Assembly: GCF_001401805.1 (NCBI RefSeq)
Contig: NZ_LKDW01000002.1
Coordinates: 1 to 64,000, forward strand
DNA from: Pseudoalteromonas sp. P1-25
GTDB lineage: Bacteria; Pseudomonadota; Gammaproteobacteria; Enterobacterales; Alteromonadaceae
DNA: 64,000 bases
Direction of reading: 5' to 3'
Below are positions 36,182 through 45,034 of the stretch, one piece after another. The notes under the pieces are model-generated. The model did no database searches and was not told the DNA's origin. It saw only the letters and a list, made by a program, of their open reading frames with translations. A program made the position numbers and the translations under genes. The first letter of the stretch is position 1. Each line of letters begins with the position of its first letter.

Positions 36182-36646
36182 TTAAAGATTGATTTGCCGG
36201 GTTGCGAGATACTTTTCGTAATCCGGCAAAGTACGTTCCAGCTCTGTATCCATAAGTGGTGAGCTCAAAAGCATATCGGCACTGACTTCATTACAGGCCA
36301 CGGGAATATTCCAAACAGCGGCTAAACGAAGAAGTGCCTTCACGTCCGGATCATGTGGCTGCGAGGCCAATGGGTCCCAGAAAAACACCAATACATGAAT
36401 TTCATGTTCGGCAATTTTTGCGCCTAACTGCTGATCGCCTCCCATCGGGCCACTTAATAATTGAACAACTTCAAGCCCTGTTGTTTTTTCAATCAGATGC
36501 CCTGTAGTGCCTGTGCCATAAAGCGTGTGTTTGCTAAGCGTATTTTTGTGTTTTTCACACCATAGTTTTAGCGCGGCTTTTTTTCCATCATGAGCAACTA
36601 AGGCAATATTTTTATTGGCTGGTAACGACTGTTTTTTTTGTTCCAT
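36182..36646 (-). CDS. mgsA: Methylglyoxal synthase
   Basis: A 154-residue enzyme that turns dihydroxyacetone phosphate into methylglyoxal and phosphate. The family landmarks are [36 protein letters not shown] (with catalytic Asp), [16 protein letters not shown] and [12 protein letters not shown]. Length is as in E. coli MgsA. It gives a bypass of lower glycolysis when phosphate is scarce. It converges with yegD, 11 bases apart. Confidence 0.95.
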   Translation of the reverse strand: MEQKKQSLPANKNIALVAHDGKKAALKLWCEKHKNTLSKHTLYGTGTTGHLIEKTTGLEVVQLLSGPMGGDQQLGAKIAEHEIHVLVFFWDPLASQPHDPDVKALLRLAAVWNIPVACNEVSADMLLSSPLMDTELERTLPDYEKYLATRQINL

Positions 36647-36688
36647 GCTGCGTCTTATTATTTGTGAATAAATACTACTTACTTGTAA

Positions 36689-37333
36689 CTAGTATAATAA
36701 ATTTATGGCAAGCGCAATAAACACTATACCGGTGACTCTATCAATCCACAGCTGACTGTGTGGATTACTTCTAAAAAACTGGGCAATTTTATCGCCAAAA
36801 TAAATATACGTGCAGTCAATCGGAAAAGCAAAAATAGGGTAGAGCAAACCAAAAAAAGCCAGCTGAAAAGTCGCTGATGATAAAGTTGGATCTACAAATT
36901 GTGGTATAAACGCAATAAAAAACAACGCCACTTTAGGGTTTAGCACCTCGGTCATCATGGCTTGAAACATTACATTTGATTTTTTACTCGTACTAATGTG
37001 CGGTTTGTCTTCGCTTGTACTGTCCTCTGAAGTGTCGGGGGTCTTTAATGTGCCCTTTATCATCATAAGCCCTAAGTAACATAAATAGGCGGCCCCTGCA
37101 TATTGCACTGCACTATAAGCGGTAGGGGAGGCTTTTAGTACCGCGCTTAGGCCAATTACGGCAAAAAAGGTATGTATTACCCCACCTAAAGCAAAGCCAA
37201 ATGCGCTTTGCATGCCTGCTGTTCTGCCATTGGCAAATGTTTGCGCCATTAAAAATGCGTTTGATGGCCCAGGGGCCACCGCCATTAAAAAGCTCGCCAA
37301 TAAAAATGATGCTAAAAAATCAGGGTTGATCAT
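36689..37333 (-). CDS. LysE/RhtB family amino-acid exporter
   Basis: A 214-residue membrane protein with six hydrophobic segments. The family signature MAVAPGPSNAFLMAQTF near residue 18 and GVIHTFFAVIGLSAVLKASP are typical of LysE/RhtB exporters. A variable hydrophilic loop (about 115-135) links the halves. The substrate is probably an amino acid or homoserine lactone. Its ATG overlaps the stop of the upstream MFS gene by four bases, so the two are one operon. Confidence 0.88.
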   Translation of the reverse strand: MINPDFLASFLLASFLMAVAPGPSNAFLMAQTFANGRTAGMQSAFGFALGGVIHTFFAVIGLSAVLKASPTAYSAVQYAGAAYLCYLGLMMIKGTLKTPDTSEDSTSEDKPHISTSKKSNVMFQAMMTEVLNPKVALFFIAFIPQFVDPTLSSATFQLAFFGLLYPIFAFPIDCTYIYFGDKIAQFFRSNPHSQLWIDRVTGIVFIALAINLLY

Positions 37334-38523
37334 GTATTAACCGGGTGCAATGTATGGGCTTTTTTACTCATTAAAATTAGCCAAAGTGGCGTCAGTAATA
37401 ATAAGTGAAATGCAATTAGCCAAGGTGTGCTAAGGCCTAAATATTGCGTCAAAAATACAAGTAAGCTAGCGCCACTCATTTGCATAGCTCCAATTAATGC
37501 TGAGGCAGTACCCGCTTGCTTAGGGAAGCGCGATAATGCCATACCAGCTGCAGAGCCTAAGCTCAAAGCAAAACCAAGTGCGGCTATTAAAATAGGCAGC
37601 ATAAGCGCAATGGCCGACTCGATATGGCTAAGCGCAATCATTAATATACCTGAGCCTACTAACACAGTAACACCTACACGCAGGGCTTTTTGACTATTGC
37701 GCTTAATGTAAATGGGGGTAGTAAAGCTGGCTACGATGCTTAAAATTGCATTGAGCGTAAACCAAAAAGTAAAGTCGGCCACAGTGCCACCTAGGTGTGT
37801 AATAATCCACCCCGGTGCTAAGGTAACAAACACAAGGATTGCGGACATCGCAACCATACACAGCAAGCTATTAAATAAAAATATGGGAGTGGTTATTATT
37901 GGAACAAAGCGACGTAGGTCTAAAATGTGCCCTTGATAGTGACTATCTGCTGGGCGAGTTTCTCGAAATAGAGTGAGCGTAATTACCAACCCCGTTAAGG
38001 CAAATAAAGTTAAAAACATAAAGTTCATACGCCAGCCAAATTGCACGGTAAGCCAAGCACCTAAAATAGGTGCAAGCGCAGGAATAAAGCACACAATTCC
38101 ATTTAAATAGGTGATCATTTGCCCACTACGTTCGCTGCCATACTTATCACGTACGATAGCAAAGGCAACAACAAACGTAGCACATGCACCTAAGCCTTGT
38201 AGAGCGCGTGCACACATTAATACAGCAAAAGAGGGCGCCATATAGGCGAGTAAAGCTGAGCCTGCATATAAACTAACACCAACAACCGCTACTGGTTTTC
38301 GGCCAAACTTATCGGCAAGTGGCCCCGCAATTAATTGCCCTAAACCCACAGTAAGCATAAAAATAGCTACCGTTTGCTGAACTTGTTGTTCAGTTACATT
38401 AAATTGCTTGGCAATAGTTGGAAAAGCGGGCAGATATATATCAATAGCCATAGGGCAAAAGATTACGAGTAACGCTAAGATGAGTAATAAAATTAAGTTA
38501 GGTTTAGCGGGCTGTGTTTGCAT
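37330..38523 (-). CDS. Bcr/CflA family multidrug efflux MFS transporter
   Basis: A 397-residue transporter with twelve helices. The Bcr/CflA motifs MAIDIYLPAFPTIAKQF and GQLIAGPLADKFGRKPV (MFS motif A) are intact, and RALQGLGACATFVVAFAIVRD is motif B. It probably exports antibiotics or metabolites such as dipeptides by proton exchange. The ATG follows GGAGACCT. It is the first gene of a two-gene operon with the LysE-type exporter. Confidence 0.9.
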   Translation of the reverse strand: MQTQPAKPNLILLLILALLVIFCPMAIDIYLPAFPTIAKQFNVTEQQVQQTVAIFMLTVGLGQLIAGPLADKFGRKPVAVVGVSLYAGSALLAYMAPSFAVLMCARALQGLGACATFVVAFAIVRDKYGSERSGQMITYLNGIVCFIPALAPILGAWLTVQFGWRMNFMFLTLFALTGLVITLTLFRETRPADSHYQGHILDLRRFVPIITTPIFLFNSLLCMVAMSAILVFVTLAPGWIITHLGGTVADFTFWFTLNAILSIVASFTTPIYIKRNSQKALRVGVTVLVGSGILMIALSHIESAIALMLPILIAALGFALSLGSAAGMALSRFPKQAGTASALIGAMQMSGASLLVFLTQYLGLSTPWLIAFHLLLLTPLWLILMSKKAHTLHPVNT

Positions 38524-38706
38524 TAGGTCTCCTTTTGCTGGCTATTTTAGGGGTCCGCTTATAAAAAAGAAAGGACTTATGAGTGAGCCACACTTCATTG
38601 TGATAAATATTTCATGACATAAGGATTAACAGCACGATGAATTGCACTTTTTTTAACTGGTCTGATGTGTTAGTTTGGATTTATAAACACAAGATGGGAA
38701 ATAACA

Positions 38707-39183
38707 ATGAGTAATAAATCTGCCCTTTTAAAAACGTGGCATAAATTTAAACGCTTACCTTTTGGCAATTGGTTGTTTAGTAAAGCTGTTTGTATTAAAG
38801 CCCCTTATTTTGGCTCAATGAAACCGTATGTGCTCGATTTAAGAGAAGGGCACTGCAGTGCTGTGGTAAAAAATCGACGAAGCGTACATAACCATATTGG
38901 GACTATTCATGCTATTGCACAATGTAACTTAGCAGAGCTGTGCGCTGGTGTAATGGTAGATGCGACCGTGCCTTATAAAACGCATCGCTGGATCCCTAAA
39001 GGAATGACGGTGCAATATTTAGCTAAAGTTGATACCGATGTAACGGCTATTGCAGAAATTGACTTGCCACGCCAATGGTTAGATAAAGAGGATTTAGTGG
39101 TGCCGGTCAAGCTTTTTAATACCCGCAATGAACTGGTGTTCACTGCCGATATTACAATGTACATAACCGAAAAAAAGCAATGA
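38707..39183 (+). CDS. Hotdog-fold DUF4442 protein
   Basis: A 158-residue cytoplasmic protein with a hot-dog fold motif: RRSVHNHIGTIHAIAQCNLAEL in the middle, then a long hydrophobic helix. The region HNHIGTIHA carries the helix-capping residues seen in thioesterases of the PaaI/DUF4442 group. It may cleave or bind acyl-CoA, but the substrate is unknown. It is convergent with the bactofilin gene, five bases apart. Confidence 0.8.
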   Translation: MSNKSALLKTWHKFKRLPFGNWLFSKAVCIKAPYFGSMKPYVLDLREGHCSAVVKNRRSVHNHIGTIHAIAQCNLAELCAGVMVDATVPYKTHRWIPKGMTVQYLAKVDTDVTAIAEIDLPRQWLDKEDLVVPVKLFNTRNELVFTADITMYITEKKQ

Positions 39184-39187
39184 GTGC

Positions 39188-39679
39188 TTAATTAGATTTA
39201 GCTTTATCAGCGGCTTGTTTATTTACAAACGATAAGTCGCTATCAGCCCCATCAAGCAAAGTTTTTACTTCTTTTGCGGGCTTTAACTCTTCGCTAATAA
39301 GTTCCGGTTCTTCTTTTTCAAAGCGTTGTTTTAAGCTGCCTTCAATAATGGCTCCTGCGTCAATACTGAGGGTGTCGTGAAAAACATCGCCATGCACGTG
39401 AGCACTGCTTTGAATATTCACTTCACTGGCATTAAGAGAGCCAATAATTTTGCCCTTTACAACGACGCTTTTAGCCTCAACCACACCTTCAACAATGCCG
39501 GTAGAGCCAATTACCAGGTGCTCTGCTTTTATATCGCCATCAATGCGGCCATCTAGCTGTACTTCGCCTTGGCTGGTAAGTGTGCCAGTTAAGCGCACAT
39601 CTTCAGAAATAATAGAAGGGGTGTGATTTACTCTTTTTAAAGTAGCCTGGCTACTTGATTGCTTTTTTTTACCGAACAC
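39188..39679 (-). CDS. Bactofilin (polymer-forming cytoskeletal protein)
   Basis: A 163-residue protein with the bactofilin core (about 24-115): glycine-spaced, valine-rich short strands such as TSQGEVQLDGRIDGDIKA and VKGKIIGSLNASEVNIQS that form a triangular beta-helix. Non-conserved tails flank it. Bactofilins assemble into filaments without nucleotide and position cell-wall enzymes. Its start overlaps the end of the upstream M23 peptidase gene by 11 bases, a pairing seen in shape modules such as Helicobacter CcmA/Csd1. Confidence 0.92.
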   Translation of the reverse strand: MFGKKKQSSSQATLKRVNHTPSIISEDVRLTGTLTSQGEVQLDGRIDGDIKAEHLVIGSTGIVEGVVEAKSVVVKGKIIGSLNASEVNIQSSAHVHGDVFHDTLSIDAGAIIEGSLKQRFEKEEPELISEELKPAKEVKTLLDGADSDLSFVNKQAADKAKSN

Positions 39680-40832
39680 GAGAAAGCGCCTTTGTTATTT
39701 TTAGAGGATTGACATGTTTGCCATCGAGTAACACTTCATAGTGTAAGTGGGTGCTGGTACTTCTGCCAGTGCTACCCATTAATCCAATTACCTCATTTTT
39801 AGCGATTGTTTGGCCTTTTTTTACTTTAATCTTATTTAAGTGGCCAAAACGAGTTATCAAGCCATTTTTATGCTCTAGCTCGATAAAGTTACCATAGCCG
39901 CCGTTTCTGCCAGCGCGAAGCACAACAGCATCGGCAGGGGCAAAAATTTCGGTTTTGTGCCAGCCGGCTAAATCAACACCTTTGTGAAAAGCTCGGCGGT
40001 TGTTCATTGGATCTTTTCGAAGACCAAAGTTGCTCGAAATATAGTATTTAGCCGCAGGTAAGGGCAGCGAGTTAGGCAGCTCGGTTAAAAAGTTTTCAAG
40101 GTTGTTGAGTAATAAAAGCTTATCAACAATGACTAAAAACGGCTTTGGTATTTTAGTTTCATCAAATACATCTAACGGCCCACCTTGTGCGCTGTTTTGG
40201 GAGGCCAGCGCTAAATGTTGTTCAAGAGCGGATTCTAACCCAGCCCCTTTTAACATCGCTAAAATTGCATCATGGCGCTTATTTATTTGTGCATCGATAC
40301 GCGCAAAATTATGCTCATAGTGTTTATTTAAGCGCTCATATCGTGCAGCAAAAGTTATTGGCGTTAATAGGTTTGCGTGTTTGTTTTTTTGTTCTTCATC
40401 AACAAGCGGCTCATGAAACTCGCCTTTGTCTTCATTTATAGGCGATTCAAGTTGCTCTTCTAGTTTTATAGTATCTTTGCTTATAGATGCGGGGAGAGAT
40501 TCAATCATACCTTGTAAAAGCGCTTGCTTTTGCTCAAGGACGGCAAGTTGCTCTAACTGCTTAGCGTGCAGCGCCTTTTGTTCACGAACCTGTTTTTGCC
40601 AAACTTGTTGCTTATCAATTTGGCTTTGTTCAATGTGTGTTATTTTATTTGTTTGGCTATAAACACGAAAACTAGATATACCCACCCAAATAATAGTGCC
40701 TAAAATAAGTAGTACTGTAAAAAGCTGAAACCAAGGCGCCAAAACAACATGCTTAACTTCGCCATTTTGACGAATAAGTAACTGACGGGCTGGAAAAATT
40801 TTTTGGTAAAAAGACTTAATAAATACTGACAT
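39669..40832 (-). CDS. M23 family (LytM) peptidoglycan endopeptidase with coiled coil
   Basis: A 387-residue inner-membrane-anchored protein. One helix (about 32-53) follows a short cytoplasmic tail; then a long coiled coil (about 60-110, rich in Gln, Lys, Glu) and a linker lead to the LytM domain (about 265-387). Zinc motifs HKGVDLAG and THLHYEV are intact, so it should cut peptidoglycan cross-bridges. It is the first gene of an operon with bactofilin, which may localise it. Confidence 0.9.
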   Translation of the reverse strand: MSVFIKSFYQKIFPARQLLIRQNGEVKHVVLAPWFQLFTVLLILGTIIWVGISSFRVYSQTNKITHIEQSQIDKQQVWQKQVREQKALHAKQLEQLAVLEQKQALLQGMIESLPASISKDTIKLEEQLESPINEDKGEFHEPLVDEEQKNKHANLLTPITFAARYERLNKHYEHNFARIDAQINKRHDAILAMLKGAGLESALEQHLALASQNSAQGGPLDVFDETKIPKPFLVIVDKLLLLNNLENFLTELPNSLPLPAAKYYISSNFGLRKDPMNNRRAFHKGVDLAGWHKTEIFAPADAVVLRAGRNGGYGNFIELEHKNGLITRFGHLNKIKVKKGQTIAKNEVIGLMGSTGRSTSTHLHYEVLLDGKHVNPLKITKALSRVR

Positions 40833-40921
40833 GACACATAAATACTCGCTATTAACCGGATTAATGTATCAATTTCAGTTTAAAAAGCCAGAAAAAATTT
40901 GTAACTGTTCAAAAATTAATA

Positions 40922-40953
40922 AAAAAGGGCTGCTATTAATAGCAGCCCTTTTT
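40922..40953 (-). terminator. Rho-independent terminator after yebG
   Basis: AAAAAGGGCTGCTA pairs perfectly with TAGCAGCCCTTTTT around TTAA, giving a 14-bp stem. On the minus strand it ends the yebG transcript. Confidence 0.9.
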
Positions 40954-40968
40954 ATAATTTGACGCAAA

Positions 40969-41283
40969 TTAGCTAGCTTGTTGCTCATCGTTATTTTTTA
41001 TTGATGCTACGTTGTCGGCTTTTTTAGCTTTAGCTGCGCCTTTTGTTGAGGGCTCTTTTGCACCTTTTAGCACTGCCATAAAGTCATCTTTACTCTTTGC
41101 AATTTCAAGCGCGAGCGATTCTACTTGTTGCTCGCTTAAAGGCACATCTACTTTTTCCAGCATTACTTCAAGCGATTCTGCTATATCGAGCATTTTGTCA
41201 TAGGCATCCGCTTCTTTTTTAGTAGTAAACGTCATTCGCTCAACTCCGTTTCGTTCTACAACATATTTAACAACAACAGCCAT
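40969..41283 (-). CDS. yebG: YebG family DNA damage-inducible protein
   Basis: A 104-residue protein beginning MAVVVKYVVERNGVERMTFT, with KEADAYDKMLDIAESL and a basic, low-complexity C-terminal tail. This is the YebG family, a small SOS-induced protein in E. coli of unknown function. The ATG at 41283 follows GGAGAGATC; the frame is open upstream but starts inside the promoter region. A LexA box lies 51 bases upstream, which supports both identity and SOS control. Confidence 0.92.
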   Translation of the reverse strand: MAVVVKYVVERNGVERMTFTTKKEADAYDKMLDIAESLEVMLEKVDVPLSEQQVESLALEIAKSKDDFMAVLKGAKEPSTKGAAKAKKADNVASIKNNDEQQAS

Positions 41284-41333
41284 GATCTCTCCTGCTTGAT
41301 TGCGTGGTAATGTGGTTACTGACTTGTAGGTCA

Positions 41334-41349
41334 CTGTTTTTATATACAG
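41334..41349 (-). promoter_or_regulatory. LexA (SOS) box upstream of yebG
   Basis: CTGTTTTTATATACAG on the plus strand has the exact CTGT-N8-ACAG form of the gammaproteobacterial LexA operator, with an AT-only centre. It sits just upstream of yebG, a known LexA target in E. coli. Confidence 0.9.
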
Positions 41350-41628
41350 TAAATGTTTGCGAAATAAATTGCAAGTATTCACGACATTTTAGATTGTCAT
41401 AGATTTGACAAAAAAGCGTAACTTTACTTTATTTAGATAATCACTTTGTTGTACCAGCTGCATTTTAGGTTTTCGGATTTAGGTGATTATGCACTGGAAA
41501 TAATATAAGTGATGCAAGTCGATCCTTATTTTAGATTATTTCCTCTAATAAAAATTAAGCCCTTGCTTAAAGCCAAATTAGCCGTTTAACCATAACGCTT
41601 TGGCATAAACAAAAATAAGGAATAACAA

Positions 41629-41925
41629 ATGAAAAATCTTTTAACGCTACTTATTATTAGCTTTCTAGGTTTTAGCGCGCTCACCTACGCTAACCCTGTG
41701 GTTGATAAGCCTATGGCCGAAATGCAACAACCCCCCGTTATTAACATTAATAGTGCCGATTCAGAAATGCTATCAACGCTTCCCGGTATTGGTAAGAAAA
41801 AAGCGCAGGCTATTGTTGATTACAGAGCCGAAAATGGTGAGTTTACTGAGCTAAGTGATTTAGCTAACGTAAAAGGAATAGGCAAAAAGTTGGTAGCTAA
41901 ATTAGAAGGAAAAGTATCTCTATAG
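41629..41925 (+). CDS. comEA: ComEA family helix-hairpin-helix DNA-binding protein
   Basis: A 98-residue exported protein with signal peptide MKNLLTLLIISFLGFSALTYA. The double helix-hairpin-helix domain (about 38-97) reads ININSADSEMLSTLPGIGKK and ELSDLANVKGIGKKLVAKLE, with both GIGKK hairpins intact. In naturally competent bacteria ComEA binds incoming DNA in the periplasm and ratchets it inside. It is a single gene; other uptake genes are not in the window, but an exported DNA ligase is, at 34 kb. Confidence 0.9.
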   Translation: MKNLLTLLIISFLGFSALTYANPVVDKPMAEMQQPPVININSADSEMLSTLPGIGKKKAQAIVDYRAENGEFTELSDLANVKGIGKKLVAKLEGKVSL

Positions 41926-41931
41926 GTTAGG

Positions 41932-41950
41932 CAGGGCGCTAAGCGCCCTG
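41932..41950. terminator. GC-rich hairpin shared by two converging genes
   Basis: CAGGGCGC pairs with GCGCCCTG around TAA. It sits after comEA and overlaps the last codons of the converging membrane-protein gene. There is no T-run, so termination would be inefficient or Rho-dependent. Confidence 0.45.
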
Positions 41951-42241
41951 TGAATATTGCTCAAGTGCTTTTGTTAAATACTTTTTAGCAAAGTTTATTT
42001 CAATCGGTGTTGTTAAAAGCGGGTAACACAGTCCACCTAAAATTAAGAAAGGGAGGAGTTCCCATCCTTTAAAAACAGTAAATAATAAAAATAATGGGCT
42101 GAGCAATAGCAGCTTTACTATTCTCAATAACACTCTATCGGTTGCGGGGAGCATACTTAGTGCAATCGCAACAACGGCTTGTCGCTGTCTCACTTTAAGG
42201 TGCTTTAATTCAGGCAGCTGACTGGAAAAAAATGTAAACAT
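41939..42241 (-). CDS. Small membrane protein, DUF6170-like
   Basis: A 100-residue protein beginning MFTFFSSQLPELKHLKVRQR with two hydrophobic helices in the second half (LLLLSPLFLLFTVFKGWELL and LILGGLCYPLLTTPIEINF). I place it tentatively with DUF6170 from Alteromonadales. Its ATG lies one base after the dsbB stop (TAATATG), so it is translationally coupled to dsbB; a longer open frame upstream overlaps dsbB and is unlikely. Function unknown. Confidence 0.7.
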   Translation of the reverse strand: MFTFFSSQLPELKHLKVRQRQAVVAIALSMLPATDRVLLRIVKLLLLSPLFLLFTVFKGWELLPFLILGGLCYPLLTTPIEINFAKKYLTKALEQYSQGA

Positions 42242-42242
42242 A

Positions 42243-42761
42243 TTAAATAGACTTTTTAGTAAGTAAGCGAGTGATAACAAGTACAAAAAGCGTGATAGTA
42301 AATAACGCAAAAAGAATTTCCATCCACGCTGGCATACTTAATCCTGCAAATTGCCAATCAATATTTCCGCAATCCCCAGTGGCTTGAAAAAAACTAGGGA
42401 TCCATTCATGCAGTGGCATAAAAGCTGGGAAGTTAGGCTCAAATTCACAGCTAAACGCAAAGGGATCGGTGGTTGTTTGCATTTCTATGTGTTCCCGCGC
42501 AATAAAGTAGCCCCATACGCTAGATATACCCCACACTAAATAAGCAATAGTACGTACTAGTTTACTCTGCGGTTTAGTTGCGCCAATAATACCCGCTCCT
42601 AATAACCCTAATACCGCAGTTCGCTGGTAAATACACATAATGCATGGTGCCAGGCCCATTTGATATTGAAAAAACAGTGCGGTGACTTCTAATAAAAATA
42701 CAATACCTGTAAATAGTAGCCATGGAGTGCGTTTAGTAGGGAGGTGTGCTAGCCAGTTCAT
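42243..42761 (-). CDS. dsbB: Disulfide bond formation protein DsbB
   Basis: A 172-residue inner-membrane protein with four helices. The first redox pair is C40-I-M-C43 in LAPCIMCIYQRTA, and the second pair is C105 (FSCEF) and C131 (TGDCGN), as in E. coli DsbB. It reoxidises DsbA and passes electrons to ubiquinone or menaquinone. Length and spacing are normal. A small membrane protein follows in the same operon. Confidence 0.95.
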   Translation of the reverse strand: MNWLAHLPTKRTPWLLFTGIVFLLEVTALFFQYQMGLAPCIMCIYQRTAVLGLLGAGIIGATKPQSKLVRTIAYLVWGISSVWGYFIAREHIEMQTTTDPFAFSCEFEPNFPAFMPLHEWIPSFFQATGDCGNIDWQFAGLSMPAWMEILFALFTITLFVLVITRLLTKKSI

Positions 42762-43222
42762 AAAAAATCCGCATTGAATTAAGACGTTGAATTATGTACT
42801 AGGATAAAGTAACGAGCAACAAAAAGGGTAAAAAAGCTACCGAAAGGGCATTTTTTAAGATGAAATTAATAAGAAGTTATTGCCAATTCTATTGAGATAA
42901 AGGTTATTTTGCTAAATAAAACATCTAAGAAAAGTAAAAGGCTTATTTAAACGTTACAGTTTACATGCTCTGCTGTATGCATGCTTGAATGTACTTGCAT
43001 ACAAGGTGCTGCGCACTTGAGCTTTTGTAGTAACGTAATGGTGAAGTATTACAGTAATAGTATTACATAGATGCAAGTGATGAGATTAACGCAGCAGTTA
43101 TAGAGCCCATTAAGTTACAAACCTCCCGGCGCGATTTAATCCCCCCTAGATTGAACAAATTCAATTCAAAAAGATCAACACGCTTTAATGTACCTACTAT
43201 GAATAGGGTAAATTTATATAGC

Positions 43223-43238
43223 AAATTTGGCCAAATTT
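43223..43238. repeat. Perfect 16-bp palindrome AAATTTGGCCAAATTT
   Basis: A self-complementary 16-mer 157 bases upstream of fadR. It has the form of a regulator operator, but I cannot name the protein. Confidence 0.5.
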
Positions 43239-43328
43239 AAGCATGTTGAATTTTACAATTTATTATTACGAAATTTTCAGCTGATGGTTGACACTTATAT
43301 CAACGAGTTTACTTGTTAGTTATATTTC

Positions 43329-43345
43329 ATCTGGTACAATCTGTC
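43329..43345 (+). promoter_or_regulatory. Candidate FadR operator overlapping the fadR promoter
   Basis: ATCTGGTACAATCTGTC shares its first nine bases with the FadR site of E. coli fadB (ATCTGGTACGACCAGAT). It overlaps the extended -10 TGGTACAAT (43332-43340). Binding here would give autorepression. The right half matches poorly. Confidence 0.4.
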
Positions 43346-43394
43346 AGTTATTCGTATAAAACGATGTGTTGTGATTAATTCGAGTGGGAATTGA

Positions 43395-44108
43395 ATGAGA
43401 ATTTTTAAAGCTAAAAGCCCAGCAGGATTTGCTGAAGAGTATATAGTTGAATCTATCTGGAACGGCGATTTCCCTCCAGGTTCAATTCTACCTGCAGAGC
43501 GTGAGCTTTCTGAGTTAATTGGTGTAACCAGAACAACCTTACGTGAAGTACTGCAACGCTTAGCCCGTGACGGTTGGTTAACGATTCAGCACGGTAAGCC
43601 TACAAGAGTAAATAACTTTTGGGAAACATCAGGGCTGAATATACTTGAGACTCTAGCGCGTTTAGATGAAGACAAAATGCCTGAGCTAACAGATCAGTTA
43701 CTATCTGCACGCACCAATATTAGTGCTATTTATACTCGTGCAGCTATTAAATATAACCCTGAGCGTGTTATTGAAATTTTATCTAAAAGCGATGAGCTCG
43801 AAGACACAGCACAAGCTTTTGCTGATTACGATTATAAAGTTCACCACGAATTAGCTGTTGCGGGTAATAACCGCATTTACGTACTTATACTTAACGGTTT
43901 TAGAGGGTTTTACTTTAAAATTGGTTGTCATTATTTTTCAGACGCAGGCACTCGCCAGTTAGCACGCCAATTTTATAAAGACCTAACCGTATTGGCTGAA
44001 AAACGTGAGCACGATGGTGCGATTTCGATGATGCGTAAGTTTGGCCATCAAACGGGTGAAATTTGGCAAAATATTAAGGGCGATATGCCTTCCGATATCA
44101 TGGATTAA
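43395..44108 (+). CDS. fadR: Fatty acid metabolism regulator FadR
   Basis: A 237-residue GntR-family regulator. The winged helix (about 1-75) contains [40 protein letters not shown] and [20 protein letters not shown], almost the E. coli FadR pattern. The alpha-helical acyl-CoA-binding domain follows, with [20 protein letters not shown]. It activates unsaturated fatty acid synthesis and represses beta-oxidation until long-chain acyl-CoA binds. It is a single gene with its own terminator. Confidence 0.95.
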   Translation: MRIFKAKSPAGFAEEYIVESIWNGDFPPGSILPAERELSELIGVTRTTLREVLQRLARDGWLTIQHGKPTRVNNFWETSGLNILETLARLDEDKMPELTDQLLSARTNISAIYTRAAIKYNPERVIEILSKSDELEDTAQAFADYDYKVHHELAVAGNNRIYVLILNGFRGFYFKIGCHYFSDAGTRQLARQFYKDLTVLAEKREHDGAISMMRKFGHQTGEIWQNIKGDMPSDIMD

Positions 44109-44117
44109 ATACTTTTT

Positions 44118-44142
44118 AAAACCTGCAGATGCAGGTTTTTTT
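44118..44142 (+). terminator. Rho-independent terminator
   Basis: AAAACCTGC pairs with GCAGGTTTT around AGAT, followed by a T-run, after fadR. Confidence 0.88.
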
Positions 44143-44343
44143 ATAGCCGTAATAAAGTTTTAATATCTGTTCGGTATTTTCGATTGTATACATCGCTAAA
44201 TACGATTGTTCTTTTTTCCTTATTAAATTTAAAATGCCATGTAATTATGTGTTGGCGCTATTGTTTTTTAATTTTTAGCGCCCATATAAGTATCAGCATT
44301 GCGTATGCAATCGACAACAAACTCAAAATATTTGGAGAATAAA

Positions 44344-44949
44344 ATGGGTGTATTAGTAGGCCGCCAGGCACCAGACTTTACCGCTGCAGCTGTTCTAGGT
44401 AATGGTGAAATTGTAGATAGCTATAACCTTCATGAAACAATTAAAGGTAAAAAAGCAGTAATCTTCTTTTACCCACTAGATTTCACGTTTGTATGTCCTT
44501 CAGAACTTATCGCATTTGATAAGCGTTATGAAGAATTCCAAAAGCGTGGCGTAGAAGTAATTGGTGTTTCTATCGATTCACAGTTCTCACACAACGCATG
44601 GCGTAACACGCCTGTAGCAGACGGCGGTATTGGTAAAGTTAAATACGCACTAGTTGCAGACGTTAAGCACGAAATTTGTAAAGCGTACGACGTTGAGCAC
44701 CCAGAAGCGGGCGTTGCATTTCGTGGCTCTTTCCTAATCGATGAAGAAGGTAACGTACGTCACCAAGTAGTGAACGACTTACCACTTGGCCGTAACATTG
44801 ACGAAATGATTCGTATGGTTGACGCACTAGCATTCCACAGCGAAAACGGCGAAGTATGCCCAGCTGGTTGGGAAGAAGGTAAAAAAGGTATGGACGCAAG
44901 CCCTGAAGGTGTTGCTAAATTCCTATCTGAAAACGAAGGCGAGCTATAA
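44344..44949 (+). CDS. Typical 2-Cys peroxiredoxin (AhpC/Prx family)
   Basis: A 201-residue thiol peroxidase that reduces hydrogen peroxide, organic peroxides and peroxynitrite. The peroxidatic Cys is C51 in DFTFVCPSE and the resolving Cys is C172 in EVCPAGW. The GGIG element (94-97) is present, but the C-terminus (KFLSENEGEL) lacks the eukaryotic YF motif, so it should resist overoxidation. The ATG at 44344 follows TTGGAGAATAAA; an upstream in-frame Met has no such site. Codon use here is unusually uniform, suggesting high expression. A 235-base upstream region contains two CGATTGT copies flanking TGTATACA. Confidence 0.93.
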   Translation: MGVLVGRQAPDFTAAAVLGNGEIVDSYNLHETIKGKKAVIFFYPLDFTFVCPSELIAFDKRYEEFQKRGVEVIGVSIDSQFSHNAWRNTPVADGGIGKVKYALVADVKHEICKAYDVEHPEAGVAFRGSFLIDEEGNVRHQVVNDLPLGRNIDEMIRMVDALAFHSENGEVCPAGWEEGKKGMDASPEGVAKFLSENEGEL

Positions 44950-44969
44950 TCTAGCCCTACGTTTTTAAT

Positions 44970-44996
44970 AAAAAACCGCCAATTGGCGGTTTTTTT
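44970..44996 (+). terminator. Rho-independent terminator
   Basis: AAAAAACCGCC pairs with GGCGGTTTTTT around AATT; strong stem and T-run after the peroxiredoxin gene. It may also serve the convergent receptor gene. Confidence 0.9.
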
Positions 44997-45034
44997 GTTT
45001 TTAGTATGCCCATTTAATAATGGGCTATATTAAA

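Larger units (their letters stand above)
42762..43394. other. Long intergenic region upstream of fadR
   Basis: About 630 bases without a gene between divergent dsbB and fadR. It holds a 16-bp perfect palindrome (43223-43238), a candidate FadR site overlapping an extended -10 (43329-43345), a dyad GTTGA-N8-TCAAC at 43287-43304, and a stretch near 43035-43072 with repeated ATTACAGTAATAGTATTACA-like sequence. No open frame with a ribosome binding site is seen. It is long enough for a small RNA, but nothing identifies one. Confidence 0.45.

Noticed and set aside
44150..44343. OxyR site upstream of the peroxiredoxin gene
   Set aside because: Two CGATTGT copies and TGTATACA are present, but they do not fit the four spaced ATAG-type OxyR half-sites.
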